Shown: positions 8,251 to 16,634 of the stretch, one piece after another
Layout of the letters: each line of letters opens with the position of its first letter
Position numbering within the stretch: the stretch's first letter is position 1
Assembly: GCF_001721045.1 (NCBI RefSeq)
Contig: NZ_MDER01000039.1
Location: forward strand, 62,001 to 126,000
Length of the DNA: 64,000 nucleotides
DNA from: Paenibacillus nuruki
GTDB taxonomy: Bacteria; Bacillota; Bacilli; Paenibacillales; Paenibacillaceae
Direction of reading: 5' to 3'
The notes under the pieces: model-generated
What the model was told of the DNA's origin: nothing
Databases searched by the model: none
Seen by the model: only the letters and a program-made list of their open reading frames with translations
Translations under genes and position numbers: made by a program

Positions 8251-8487
8251 ATGAACAGAGTCAGCATAGCGTTTACCGATTGTGTTAAAAAGAAAATGAT
8301 TTGGAATCTGATCCCGGCGATGATTATCTTTTTAGTGTGGATGTATGGTATTCATGTCAGTGTCTACGAAGCCATAGGATCTGCTGTTATTGCAGTCATC
8401 GTATTAACGATTGGTGATATGATTTCTAGTTATTTTTTGGCGACACATTCAATACGAATCATCGTGCACATTAAGCGACTACTCTAA
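8251..8487 (+). CDS. Small two-helix membrane protein of unknown function (78 aa)
   Basis: ATG 8251 has GGAGG eight bases upstream. The product has two hydrophobic segments, about residues 18-34 (IWNLIPAMIIFLVWMYGI) and 38-62, and a basic C-terminal end (HIKRLL). No family motif was recognised. It stands alone between a hairpin and a structured RNA region. Its unambiguous start and membrane character make it a credible gene; the role is unknown. Confidence 0.6.
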   Translation: MNRVSIAFTDCVKKKMIWNLIPAMIIFLVWMYGIHVSVYEAIGSAVIAVIVLTIGDMISSYFLATHSIRIIVHIKRLL

Positions 8488-8957
8488 CTTCTATTCTTTC
8501 TTCACACTATAAATGAACCTACCTTTCTTCCTATACTATGGAAAAGTTAAAATAAATCGTTGTTTACAAAAAACCAAAAAGCACTGTTTTAAAAACATGT
8601 GTCATACTCGGTGGCAAGAGTAACAAGGAGATACGTTATTCTGCCCGGTGATGCGCCCCACGTAGAACTGTGCAGCGTCAATCTAGAACAGATAAATAGC
8701 TAAATGATAAAGAGCATCTTGATCTCGGAAATATACCGGATTAAGGTGCTTTTTGTTTCAGTAAGAGAGCTGTGGCTTATTATGAGAGAAGAGACTATTT
8801 CTTTGCTGAGATCAACTGACAAACTCAAAAGGGAAATTTGGTTTTTTTGATAACTTGTGGGAAAATATAGAGGCACAGTGGTTTCTATAAATACTGTAGA
8901 TTTGCAAAACTAGAGGTCTGCTTCAAATTGGTTTATGATAAATAGGAGGTGATCGAT
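8488..8957 (+). other. Non-coding interval upstream of the Ter cluster
   Basis: Apart from the candidate RNA at 8590-8758, this interval is AT-rich and should hold the terB promoter (about 8820-8940). No convincing -35/-10 pair was identified. Confidence 0.4.
8590..8758 (+). ncRNA. Candidate structured RNA ending in an intrinsic terminator
   Basis: No coding frame fits here, but the stretch folds well. A first hairpin pairs AGAGTAAC (around 8619) with GTTATTCT (around 8635) across loop AAGGAGATAC. A second pairs GATGC (8650) with GCGTC. A terminator hairpin pairs AGCATCTTGATC (8713) with GATTAAGGTGCT, followed by TTTTTG. All stem differences in the terminator are G-U wobbles. I could not match it to a known riboswitch or 6S RNA. 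It is about 200 bases upstream of terB and could be a free small RNA or a terminating leader. Confidence 0.4.
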
Positions 8958-9404
8958 ATGAGTGCATTCAAATCATGGTTAAACAGTACGAAAAGCAACT
9001 TGAATGATCAGATGAAAAAGTTCAAAAATAAGGACTTTTTAGAAGCGATCGTAGCAGGTTGTGCTCTTGTAGCGGCAGCAGATGGTAATATCAGCGCAGA
9101 TGAAAAGCAAAAAATGGCAGGTTATATCGGACGCAATGAGCAATTGAAAGTGTTTGATATGAGCTTGGTGATTGCTCGCTTTAATCATTATGTAGAAAAT
9201 TTTGAATTTGATGCGATTATCGGTAAGCAAGAAGCGCTTAAAGCGATCAGTAAATTCAAAAGCAAACCTGAAGAAGGTCGATTGTTGATTGGTGTATGTA
9301 GTGCAATCGGTTCAGCTGATGGTGACTTTGATCCTCAAGAGCAAGCGGTTGTACGCGAAATCGCGACAGTTCTTGGCTTGAATGCTTCTGAATTTGGACT
9401 GTAA
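8958..9404 (+). CDS. terB: TerB-family protein (148 aa)
   Basis: A cytoplasmic all-helical TerB domain fills the protein. Two internally similar acidic motifs, AAADGNISADEKQKM (about residue 39) and GSADGDFDPQEQAVV, are the metal-binding hairpins typical of the family. ATG 8958 is used rather than GTG 8949 because AGGAGGTG overlaps the latter. TerB proteins associate with TerD and TerC in a membrane-linked complex for tellurite and other stress responses; the exact activity is not known. It heads the Ter cluster, 97 bases before the first terD. Confidence 0.85.
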   Translation: MSAFKSWLNSTKSNLNDQMKKFKNKDFLEAIVAGCALVAAADGNISADEKQKMAGYIGRNEQLKVFDMSLVIARFNHYVENFEFDAIIGKQEALKAISKFKSKPEEGRLLIGVCSAIGSADGDFDPQEQAVVREIATVLGLNASEFGL

Positions 9405-9501
9405 GTCGGGTAAGAATGAAGGCAGTTTCAAAAAAGTTGAAACGATTCTCCGGTAATAACAGTATTACATATCAGTATTACAAAGGAGGTCATATCATTT
9501 T

Positions 9502-10101
9502 ATGAGTATCAGCTTAGTCAAAGGTCAAAAAATTGATTTAACCAAAGGCAATAGCGGTCTGAATCAACTGGTGGTTGGTTTGGGTTGGGATCCCGCAGAA
9601 ACGCAATCTAAAGGATTCTTCGGTATGAAAAAAGCAAAAGCAGATATCGACTGTGATGCTTCAGCGATTCTGTTGGATGCAAATGATAAATTGACCAAAG
9701 CTACCAACTTGGTCTGCTTTCATAACTTGACGAGCGGTTGTGGTTCTGTCAAACACAGCGGCGATAACCTAACTGGTGAAGGTGCAGGAGACGATGAGCA
9801 AATCCATATCGATCTTTCTAAAGTACCTGCTGATGTGAATAAAGTGCTCGTTGTGGTTAATATTTATCAAGCAGAGCAACGCAAACAAGATTTCGGTATG
9901 ATTTCGTCTGCTTATATTCGTATTATGAATGGACAGAATCAACAGGAATTGGTTCGCTTTAATCTGACGGATGATTATTCCGGTATGACAGCATTGATTA
10001 CGGGTGAAATTTACCGTAACGGAGCAGAATGGAAATTCAACGCAATCGGTCAAGGAAAACAGGCCGCACATATCGATATTTTGGCTCGCCAATATTCGTA
10101 A
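9502..10101 (+). CDS. terD: TerD-family protein 1 (199 aa)
   Basis: TerD domain (calcium-binding beta-sandwich). The ligand-region motif is CDASAILLD (about residue 51) and the second acidic loop is GDNLTGEGAGDDEQI. It is slightly longer than the other copies because of an insert (SKGFFGMKKAKADID) before the first motif. AAGGAGG is well placed before ATG 9502. Just upstream is a direct repeat CAGTATTAC-ATAT-CAGTATTAC (9460-9481). TerD proteins are cytoplasmic stress proteins that act with TerB and TerC. This is the first of three tandem terD copies. Confidence 0.9.
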   Translation: MSISLVKGQKIDLTKGNSGLNQLVVGLGWDPAETQSKGFFGMKKAKADIDCDASAILLDANDKLTKATNLVCFHNLTSGCGSVKHSGDNLTGEGAGDDEQIHIDLSKVPADVNKVLVVVNIYQAEQRKQDFGMISSAYIRIMNGQNQQELVRFNLTDDYSGMTALITGEIYRNGAEWKFNAIGQGKQAAHIDILARQYS

Positions 10102-10162
10102 TCAGTAAGCGTTATCTTCAACAGCAACTCCAAATCATACACATGGAAAGAAGGAATTGAAC

Positions 10163-10738
10163 ATGGGAATTAACTTATCTAAAGGACAAAAAGTAGATTT
10201 AACGAAAAGTAATCCAGGATTGGCTAAGATCACTGTAGGTCTTGGTTGGGATACAAATAAATATGATGGCGGCGGAGAGTTCGATTTGGACGTATCTGTA
10301 TTTTGTGCGAATACTGAAGGTAAAGTATCTAGCGAGAAAAACTTTATTTTCTTCAATAATCCTCAAAATGAAAATGGTTCTGTCGTACATACAGGCGACA
10401 ACCGTACAGGCGCAGGCGATGGCGACGATGAGCAAATTAAAGTAGACATCCCGAACGTACCTGCTGATGTAGACAAAATTGCATTTACAATCACAATCTA
10501 TGAAGCAGCAGCTCGTAACCAAAACTTCGGTCAAGTATCTAACGCTTACGTTCGTATCGTAAACGATGATAACAACGAAGAATTGATCCGCTTTGATCTT
10601 GGAGAAGATTTCTCTATCGAAGCAGGTGTAGTTGTTGGTGAATTGTACCGTCATGGCGCAGAGTGGAAATTTAACGCAATCGGTAACGGCTACAAAGATG
10701 GTCTTGCAGGATTGACACGCGACTACGGCTTACAATAA
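10163..10738 (+). CDS. terD: TerD-family protein 2 (191 aa)
   Basis: Canonical Ter[10 protein letters not shown] near the N-terminus, FDLDVSVFC as the first acidic motif and [15 protein letters not shown] as the second, so the calcium site appears complete. ATG 10163 follows AAGGAATTG; the upstream in-frame TTG at 10157 lies inside that site. The start of the frame is conserved among copies ([15 protein letters not shown]). It is 61 bases after terD1 and is followed by a tandem repeat and a terminator, so some transcripts probably stop here. Confidence 0.9.
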   Translation: MGINLSKGQKVDLTKSNPGLAKITVGLGWDTNKYDGGGEFDLDVSVFCANTEGKVSSEKNFIFFNNPQNENGSVVHTGDNRTGAGDGDDEQIKVDIPNVPADVDKIAFTITIYEAAARNQNFGQVSNAYVRIVNDDNNEELIRFDLGEDFSIEAGVVVGELYRHGAEWKFNAIGNGYKDGLAGLTRDYGLQ

Positions 10739-10751
10739 ACCTTTGGTATCT

Positions 10752-10886
10752 AGCGTTTGGCAGTAAAAACGCGACCAAGTGCAATGAGAAAATGATTTTT
10801 GCAAAGCAAAATATCTTACTTCCAGCGTTTGGCAGTAAAAACGCGACCAAGTGCAATGAGAAAATGATTTTTGCAAAGCAAAATAT
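10752..10886 (+). repeat. Two perfect 63-base direct repeats
   Basis: The same 63 bases occur at 10752-10814 and 10824-10886, nine bases apart. Each copy can fold two small hairpins (GCGTTT/AAACGC and TTTTGC-AAA-GCAAAA). There is no coding capacity, and it lies between terD2 and terD3. Confidence 0.9.
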
Positions 10887-10925
10887 TGTAACATTTTCTA
10901 TCTTTTAAATAAGCTGTCAACGAGG

Positions 10926-10950
10926 CGGAGCGCATAGCTCCGTTTTGTTT
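10926..10950 (+). terminator. Intrinsic terminator after terD2
   Basis: CGGAGC (10926-10931) pairs with GCTCCG (10937-10942), followed by TTTTGTTT. Confidence 0.65.
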
Positions 10951-11001
10951 CAGTCTCATACGTAGTATGACATTACAGTGATGGTAAGGAGTGAACAGAG
11001 G

Positions 11002-11580
11002 ATGACCATTAATTTATCCAAGGGGCAACGGATCGACCTTACGAAAACAAATCCAGGACTAACACGTGTTGTGGTAGGTCTGGGCTGGGACACGAATAAA
11101 TATAGCGGTGGTAGCGATTTTGACTTGGACGCTTCGGCATTTTTATTGCATGAAGATGGCAAAGCCAAAACAGAAACGGATTTTGTATTCTACAATAATC
11201 TAACGACCTACAATGGTGCTGTTACGCATACCGGAGATAACCGAACAGGTGAAGGTGACGGGGATGATGAGCAGATCGTTGTCGATTTCAGTAAAGTGCC
11301 TGCTAGCATTTCGCGTATCGGAATTACCGTTACGATTCATGATGCTGACGCACGTGGACAGAATTTTGGACAGGTAAGTGCTGCTTTTGTACGGGTAGTC
11401 AATGAAGATAACAATAGTGAAATTTTGCGCTTTGATCTAGGTGAAGAATTCTCTACAGAAACAGCAGTAGTGTTCTGTGAGTTCTACCGCCAAGCAACAG
11501 ATTGGAAGTTCCAAGCGATCGGTAGTGGATTCTCAGGTGGACTGGCAGCATTGTGTCAGAACTACGGATTACCAGTATAA
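11002..11580 (+). CDS. terD: TerD-family protein 3 (192 aa)
   Basis: Canonical TerD domain with both acidic motifs: [10 protein letters not shown] and [18 protein letters not shown] 11002 is chosen because the homologous copies start with INLSKGQ and AAGGAG lies ten bases before it; the frame itself opens earlier at 10978. It is closest in sequence to terD2, suggesting local duplication. A terminator follows at 11625. Confidence 0.9.
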   Translation: MTINLSKGQRIDLTKTNPGLTRVVVGLGWDTNKYSGGSDFDLDASAFLLHEDGKAKTETDFVFYNNLTTYNGAVTHTGDNRTGEGDGDDEQIVVDFSKVPASISRIGITVTIHDADARGQNFGQVSAAFVRVVNEDNNSEILRFDLGEEFSTETAVVFCEFYRQATDWKFQAIGSGFSGGLAALCQNYGLPV

Positions 11581-11624
11581 TCCTGTTGTCTCAACAAATA
11601 AGGCAAAAGCATGAACTATATATG

Positions 11625-11656
11625 AATAGGGTGGGTTTCCTGCCCTATTTTTTTTA
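11625..11656 (+). terminator. Intrinsic terminator after terD3
   Basis: AATAGGG pairs with CCCTATT (11643-11649), followed by a run of eight Ts. Confidence 0.8.
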
Positions 11657-11734
11657 ACTCGTCACTAGCATTTAATGCTAAAATAGGAAAGAACAATGGA
11701 CCATTTACGTCATAAATTACGGGGTTAAACAATT

Positions 11735-13063
11735 ATGAGTGTAGCTATTGTTAAAGGACAAAAAACAGACATAACCAAAACAACACCAGGGCTTCAACAG
11801 CTTATTATTTCGCTGGGTTGGGAAGCACCTGCTTCATTAGAATTAGATACTTCTGCTTTTTTGCTTCAACAAAATGGAAAAGTGAAAAGTGATAATGATC
11901 TTATTTTTTATGGTAACCCGGGCAATTCTTTTATTACTTATGTTGAAAATGCGACAGGCAGCGATGCTCGTCAATTTAAAGTAAATGTAGGAGCGATTCC
12001 GCAAGATATTCAAAAAATTGCGGTAACGCTGACCATTTACAATAGCGATAAACCGACAGAAAATTTTAGTCAGGTGAATCGTACGTACTTACGTTGTACC
12101 AATGAAGCGACAGGTGCAGAGATTTTTCGCTATGATATCGATTCCCAATTTTCATCCGAAACTGCGATTGTGGTAGGGGAACTCTATCGTTATCAGACAG
12201 AATGGAAATTCGCAGCAGTAGGAGCAGGTTATTTTGGTGGACTTAAAGAATTATGTGGTAGTTATGGTGTTGAGGTAGAAGATACACCTGCTCCCACACC
12301 GCCACCAACACCACCAGTACCTCCTAAGCCTGTTTCGCCACCACCGCCGCCTCCTGCACCAGCTCCAATACCGGCGAAGCCGATGAATCTTAATCGACCA
12401 TCGACTCCACCTCCTGCTCCTCCAGCGCCAACACCAGCTCCTACGCCTTCAGTAAACTTAAATCTATCCAAGATTGAGCTTAAGAAAAAAGGCGATGTGA
12501 TTAATCTTCAGAAAAAATCGGGTGGTACCCTCGGGGAATTACTGATCAATCTGAACTGGAATCGTCAGGAGAAAAAAGGATTATTCAAACGTAGTTCAGG
12601 AGTCGATCTGGATCTAGGTTGCTTGTATGAATTACAAGATGGTGATAAAGGTGTAGTTCAAGCGCTCGGTAATTCTTTTGGTTCTTTGACAAATTGGCCT
12701 TTTGTAGCGCTAGACGGTGATGATCGAACAGGTGCTATAGCAGGTGGCGAAAATATGCGGATTAACGGTAACAAAATATCCGAAATCAAGCGTATTCTGG
12801 TCTTTTCTTTTATCTATGAAGGTATTACACGTTGGACAGATGCCGATGGTGTCGTAACTATTTCTCAACAAAATGGCCCTGATATTATTGTGCGTCTAGA
12901 CGAGGCAGATAATCGCAGTCCGATGTGTGCGATTGCAATGATACAAAATGTGGGTAATGAAACTTTTAGTATCGAAAAGTTGGTTCAGTATTTCAAAGGT
13001 CATTCGGATATGGATCGTGCTTTCAATTGGGGCATGCGCTGGAAAGCCGGTAGCAAAGATTAG
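11735..13063 (+). CDS. TerD-TerA-like fusion protein with proline-rich linker (442 aa)
   Basis: Residues about 1-180 form a TerD domain whose first motif (LELDTSAFLL) is kept but whose second acidic loop is degraded (ENATGSDARQF instead of GDNRTGxGDGDDEQ), so that half of the calcium site is probably lost. Residues about 185-245 are a proline/alanine-rich linker. Residues about 250-442 are a second TerD/TerA-like domain with VDLDLGCLYE and DGDDRTG. The linker gives two tethered domains, as in TerA/TerF-type proteins, which are thought to act as scaffolds in the Ter complex. A paralog with the same layout is at 48538. Confidence 0.85.
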   Translation: MSVAIVKGQKTDITKTTPGLQQLIISLGWEAPASLELDTSAFLLQQNGKVKSDNDLIFYGNPGNSFITYVENATGSDARQFKVNVGAIPQDIQKIAVTLTIYNSDKPTENFSQVNRTYLRCTNEATGAEIFRYDIDSQFSSETAIVVGELYRYQTEWKFAAVGAGYFGGLKELCGSYGVEVEDTPAPTPPPTPPVPPKPVSPPPPPPAPAPIPAKPMNLNRPSTPPPAPPAPTPAPTPSVNLNLSKIELKKKGDVINLQKKSGGTLGELLINLNWNRQEKKGLFKRSSGVDLDLGCLYELQDGDKGVVQALGNSFGSLTNWPFVALDGDDRTGAIAGGENMRINGNKISEIKRILVFSFIYEGITRWTDADGVVTISQQNGPDIIVRLDEADNRSPMCAIAMIQNVGNETFSIEKLVQYFKGHSDMDRAFNWGMRWKAGSKD

Positions 13064-13198
13064 GCTATCGCTATAGATGATGATAATGAACATACACAGA
13101 ATTTACACAAATCGGTATTACAAGTGTTGATACACCTCTAAAATAATTAGAATGTGGACATCACGCTTAACACACGAAGTGTATATGGAGGACGATGT

Positions 13199-13930
13199 AT
13201 GGACTGGTTCAGTAATTTTTTTCAAAGTATTGCTGATAACTACGGTCACTTCTTCTCATGGAGTGAGATTGCTGCAACTCTATCCGATCCAGTGAGCTGG
13301 GGAGTTATTGCAAGTCTTGTACTATTAGAAGGATTATTGTCCGCTGACAATGCGCTTGTGTTAGCCGTTATGGTCAGACATTTGCCACCGAAACAGCAGA
13401 AAAAGGCTTTGTTCTATGGTATTCTCGGAGCCTATCTTTTCCGCTTTCTGGCGATTGGTCTTGGAACGTATCTGGTTACATTTACAGCAGTCAAAGTCAT
13501 TGGCGGATTGTATCTGTTCTATATTGCGTACAAAGGATTATTCAAAGGCGGAGACGAAGACGAAGTACAGAACAAGCCAATGTCTTTCTGGAAAACCGTA
13601 TTAATGGTTGAAATGATGGATATTGCATTCAGTATTGATAGCGTCGTGGCTGCTTTTGGTATCAGTAATGAAGTCTGGGTACTATTCCTGGGCGGTATTA
13701 TTGGTATCTTGATGATGCGTGGCGTTGCTCAATTGTTCTTGAAACTGATTAATAAGTTCCCTGAACTTGAAAAAACCGCTTTTATTTTAATTGCGATTAT
13801 TGCAGTCAAAATGATTGTAGGCGCATTTGGTTTTGAAATTTCTCAAGTGTTGTTTTTTGCAATTCTTATTGTGGTGTTTGTAGGAACGATGGTCATCAGT
13901 TCGATTCGTCGTAAAAAAGAACAGTCTTAA
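13199..13930 (+). CDS. terC: TerC-family integral membrane protein (243 aa)
   Basis: Multi-pass membrane protein with the two family signatures: LSADNALVLAVMV near residue 40 and MDIAFSIDSVVAAFGI near residue 140, whose aspartates sit in membrane helices. The start is ATG 13199 (GGAGG seven bases upstream), not the earlier in-frame codon at 13154. TerC proteins form the membrane anchor of Ter complexes, and relatives have been linked to manganese export. It follows the fusion gene and precedes a terminator-like hairpin and the enzyme module. Confidence 0.92.
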   Translation: MDWFSNFFQSIADNYGHFFSWSEIAATLSDPVSWGVIASLVLLEGLLSADNALVLAVMVRHLPPKQQKKALFYGILGAYLFRFLAIGLGTYLVTFTAVKVIGGLYLFYIAYKGLFKGGDEDEVQNKPMSFWKTVLMVEMMDIAFSIDSVVAAFGISNEVWVLFLGGIIGILMMRGVAQLFLKLINKFPELEKTAFILIAIIAVKMIVGAFGFEISQVLFFAILIVVFVGTMVISSIRRKKEQS

Positions 13931-13959
13931 TCAGGATTGCTGCTACAACAGATTGGATG

Positions 13960-13996
13960 ATCCCTCCTGCCTGCACAATAGGAGGGATTTATTTAT
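13960..13996 (+). terminator. Terminator or attenuator between terC and the enzyme module
   Basis: ATCCCTCCT (13960-13968) pairs with AGGAGGGAT (13980-13988), followed by TTATTTATTAT. It may reduce expression of the downstream enzymes relative to terC. Confidence 0.7.
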
Positions 13997-14047
13997 TATA
14001 CGGCGGCTTAACAAGCTCAAGTTTCGGTGCAACAAAGGAGGAGACTT

Positions 14048-15256
14048 ATGCGTTACTTTAATTATTTATCGCTTGAAGAAGAACAGGAATTGTTCTATTC
14101 AGCACCGATTCATTATAATAACTCTTCCGAACAGGAACTATTGGCGTATGCCGTAGGCGCAGCACTATATTGTCCTGCAACACGTCCCACAATTGCTAGA
14201 GATATTTTGACAGAGCGGCATCAAGGATTGACTTCATGGGTACTTGATCTAGAAGATGCTGTTGGAGATCATCAGGTAGCAATGGCTGAAGAATTATTAG
14301 TACAACAACTGACACAACTGTATATCCAATTACAGCAAGAACAGGTGCATAGAGATCGGTTACCTTTGTTATTTATTCGTGTACGCAGTATTGGGCAATT
14401 AGAGCGAATGATCGACCAGTTAGGCGAAATGATGAAGTTGATCACAGGCTTTATGTTACCCAAATTCGATCCTGAACAAGGATTGCAATATTTTCAAGCG
14501 ATCGCACGTTATAATCAGGAGAAAGATATTTATGCTCCTGTATTGTACGGACTGCCTATCTTGGAGACAGCTGCTGTGATCTACCGTGAAAGTCGGGTCG
14601 AACATTTATTAGCGATCAAAAAAATATTAGATACGTACAAACCGTATGTACTGAATGTACGGATTGGTGCGACTGATTTCTCCAGTTTATTCGGATTACG
14701 TCGTAGTCCAGATATGACAATTTATGATATTGCGCCTATTCGTGACTGTATGTCTGATATTATTAACTTATTCGGTCGCATGGATTCGCCATATGTAATT
14801 TCAGGGCCGGTATGGGAATACTTTGCCAATGGTGAACGTGTACTCAAACCGATGTTGCGTCAATCGCCTTTTGAAGAAGCGCTTGGTGATGATGGACGTA
14901 AGTTACGGAAAGAGTATATTAATCGTCATGTGGATGGATTGATTCGCGAAGTCATTATGGATAAAGAAAATGGAATTATAGGCAAAACGATTATTCATCC
15001 AACGCATATTGGTCTGGTACAATCACTATATACAGTGACCCGCGAAGAATTTGAAGATGCGGAAAGTATTATTCGTAACAACAATGGCGAACTTGGAGTA
15101 TTCAAAAGCGGCTATGCTAACAAAATGAATGAAATCAAACCTCATTTAAATTGGGCGCAAAAAATTATAGCAAGATCACAAATTTATGGGGTGCTACATG
15201 AACAACAACATTTCATCTCTCTTCTCTCAGAGCAAGAACAACGTATATACGTATAA
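14048..15256 (+). CDS. HpcH/CitE-like lyase of the Ter biosynthetic module (402 aa)
   Basis: TIM-barrel lyase/aldolase of the HpcH/HpaI-CitE superfamily. Visible signatures are SWVLDLEDAVGDHQ (metal-binding acidic residues), FIRVRS, FMLPKFD and VRIGATDFSSLFGLRR. ATG 14048 has AAAGGAGG upstream. In related Ter clusters this enzyme is proposed to make or split a C-C bond in the synthesis of a nucleoside-like metabolite; substrate unknown. Its last 59 bases overlap the next gene, a sign of tight coupling. Confidence 0.8.
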   Translation: MRYFNYLSLEEEQELFYSAPIHYNNSSEQELLAYAVGAALYCPATRPTIARDILTERHQGLTSWVLDLEDAVGDHQVAMAEELLVQQLTQLYIQLQQEQVHRDRLPLLFIRVRSIGQLERMIDQLGEMMKLITGFMLPKFDPEQGLQYFQAIARYNQEKDIYAPVLYGLPILETAAVIYRESRVEHLLAIKKILDTYKPYVLNVRIGATDFSSLFGLRRSPDMTIYDIAPIRDCMSDIINLFGRMDSPYVISGPVWEYFANGERVLKPMLRQSPFEEALGDDGRKLRKEYINRHVDGLIREVIMDKENGIIGKTIIHPTHIGLVQSLYTVTREEFEDAESIIRNNNGELGVFKSGYANKMNEIKPHLNWAQKIIARSQIYGVLHEQQHFISLLSEQEQRIYV

Positions 15257-16634
15257 GATTCTAAAAGACTTAACGGTAAACGTAGAAGTGCAACATAATC
15301 CTTTTCAATTAGAGTTAGATCACTTATTTACGATGGCAGCACGTATTAATCCTAAGCGCTCGTTTTTATTTGTCAGCAAAGTATTAGGCAAACATCTGGC
15401 GGTTGATCCTTATTTGTCATTGCTGAGTGGAGCAGTTCTATCATTGTTACTTTACAATGATATGCGGGAACAATCTGATCCGAAGATAACAGCGTTACTT
15501 CCTCGTATTCTACAAGCGATGTCATCCGGTGAAGGCTTGGCAGAAGCCTATCATGAATTGATGAACCTAAAGCTTGTTTTACCTGCGCCTGTATCGTTTA
15601 TTGGCTTTGCTGAGACAGCGACAGCGTTAGGTCATAGTATGTATCAAGTGTTTGATCGGGGAGCTCAGTATGTACATACGACACGGCATGATATAGCCGG
15701 TCTATCCTCGGTAATTACATTTGAAGAAGAACATTCTCATGCAACAGCTCATCGCTGTTATGCCCAATCGGAAGGTATGATTACAGGCAACGATCCGATT
15801 ATTTTGGTAGACGATGAGATTACGACAGGCAAAACAGCCCTTAATATTATTCGGGAAATTCATGCTGAATATCCACGTGATACGTATTATGTTGCTTCGT
15901 TACTGGATTGGCGAGAAGATGCTCATGTTCAGCGATTTGCTGATCTAGAACAAGAACTGAATATTACGATTACAGTGCTATCATTGATCAAAGGACAGAT
16001 TACGGTGGATGGACAACCAAGTCTGACTCATGATCCGATGACACTGCATGAGCAATTAGCAGATATTCCGGTAGATATGATTTATTTGGATCATCTGTTT
16101 GCACAGCAAGAAGGATATGCCTCTATTGATGGACAGGGTCATCAGAATCGTGCTTCATTGATGACAGGTACAGGACGATTCGGTATCGGTGCACATGATA
16201 ATCTATGCAACACCATCAGTATAGAAAAAGCTGCACAATCACTTGTTGAGCACAGAACCGGTCAACGGACATTATGTCTGGGAACCGAAGAATTTATGTA
16301 TATTCCGATGCGAATCAGTAGTGAAATGGGCGATGGCATTAAGTTCCATTCCACAACACGTAGTCCGATTTATCGTTCACTCATGCCGCATTATAGTATT
16401 CAGACAGGAGATACCTTCCCCTCTCCCGAAGATAGTAGTGTAACCAACTTTGTATATAACATTCCGGAAGGGCATTATGATGATGTGTTTGTCTTTCTAG
16501 AACGCGATGTCCCTCAAGAACGTATCCAACCATTAATCGATGTATTACGCTCCAAGCTGTTCCAGCAGATTCATATCGTGATCTGTGGTCCTCAAATGGT
16601 GCAAGAGAAAGGGATAGATCATGACCGAACATAA
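15198..16634 (+). CDS. Phosphoribosyltransferase with TRSP domain (478 aa)
   Basis: The PRPP-binding loop of type I phosphoribosyltransferases is clear at residues 202-213 (ILVDDEITTGKT). A C-terminal domain carries the TTRSP motif (386-390) that names the TRSP domain found with these enzymes in Ter clusters. ATG 15198 follows GGGGTG and overlaps the upstream gene; an alternative ATG at 15186 lacks spacing. Predicted to transfer a ribose-phosphate to, or from, an unknown base-like intermediate. The end overlaps the next gene by 14 bases. Confidence 0.85.
   Translation: MNNNISSLFSQSKNNVYTYKILKDLTVNVEVQHNPFQLELDHLFTMAARINPKRSFLFVSKVLGKHLAVDPYLSLLSGAVLSLLLYNDMREQSDPKITALLPRILQAMSSGEGLAEAYHELMNLKLVLPAPVSFIGFAETATALGHSMYQVFDRGAQYVHTTRHDIAGLSSVITFEEEHSHATAHRCYAQSEGMITGNDPIILVDDEITTGKTALNIIREIHAEYPRDTYYVASLLDWREDAHVQRFADLEQELNITITVLSLIKGQITVDGQPSLTHDPMTLHEQLADIPVDMIYLDHLFAQQEGYASIDGQGHQNRASLMTGTGRFGIGAHDNLCNTISIEKAAQSLVEHRTGQRTLCLGTEEFMYIPMRISSEMGDGIKFHSTTRSPIYRSLMPHYSIQTGDTFPSPEDSSVTNFVYNIPEGHYDDVFVFLERDVPQERIQPLIDVLRSKLFQQIHIVICGPQMVQEKGIDHDRT

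Noticed and set aside
8590-8758. Assignment of the structured RNA to 6S RNA, SRP RNA or a known riboswitch
   Set aside because: Conserved cores of these RNAs could not be found in the sequence.
12262-12471. Glycine-rich minus-strand ORF
   Set aside because: Antisense image of the proline-rich linker in the TerD-TerA fusion gene.
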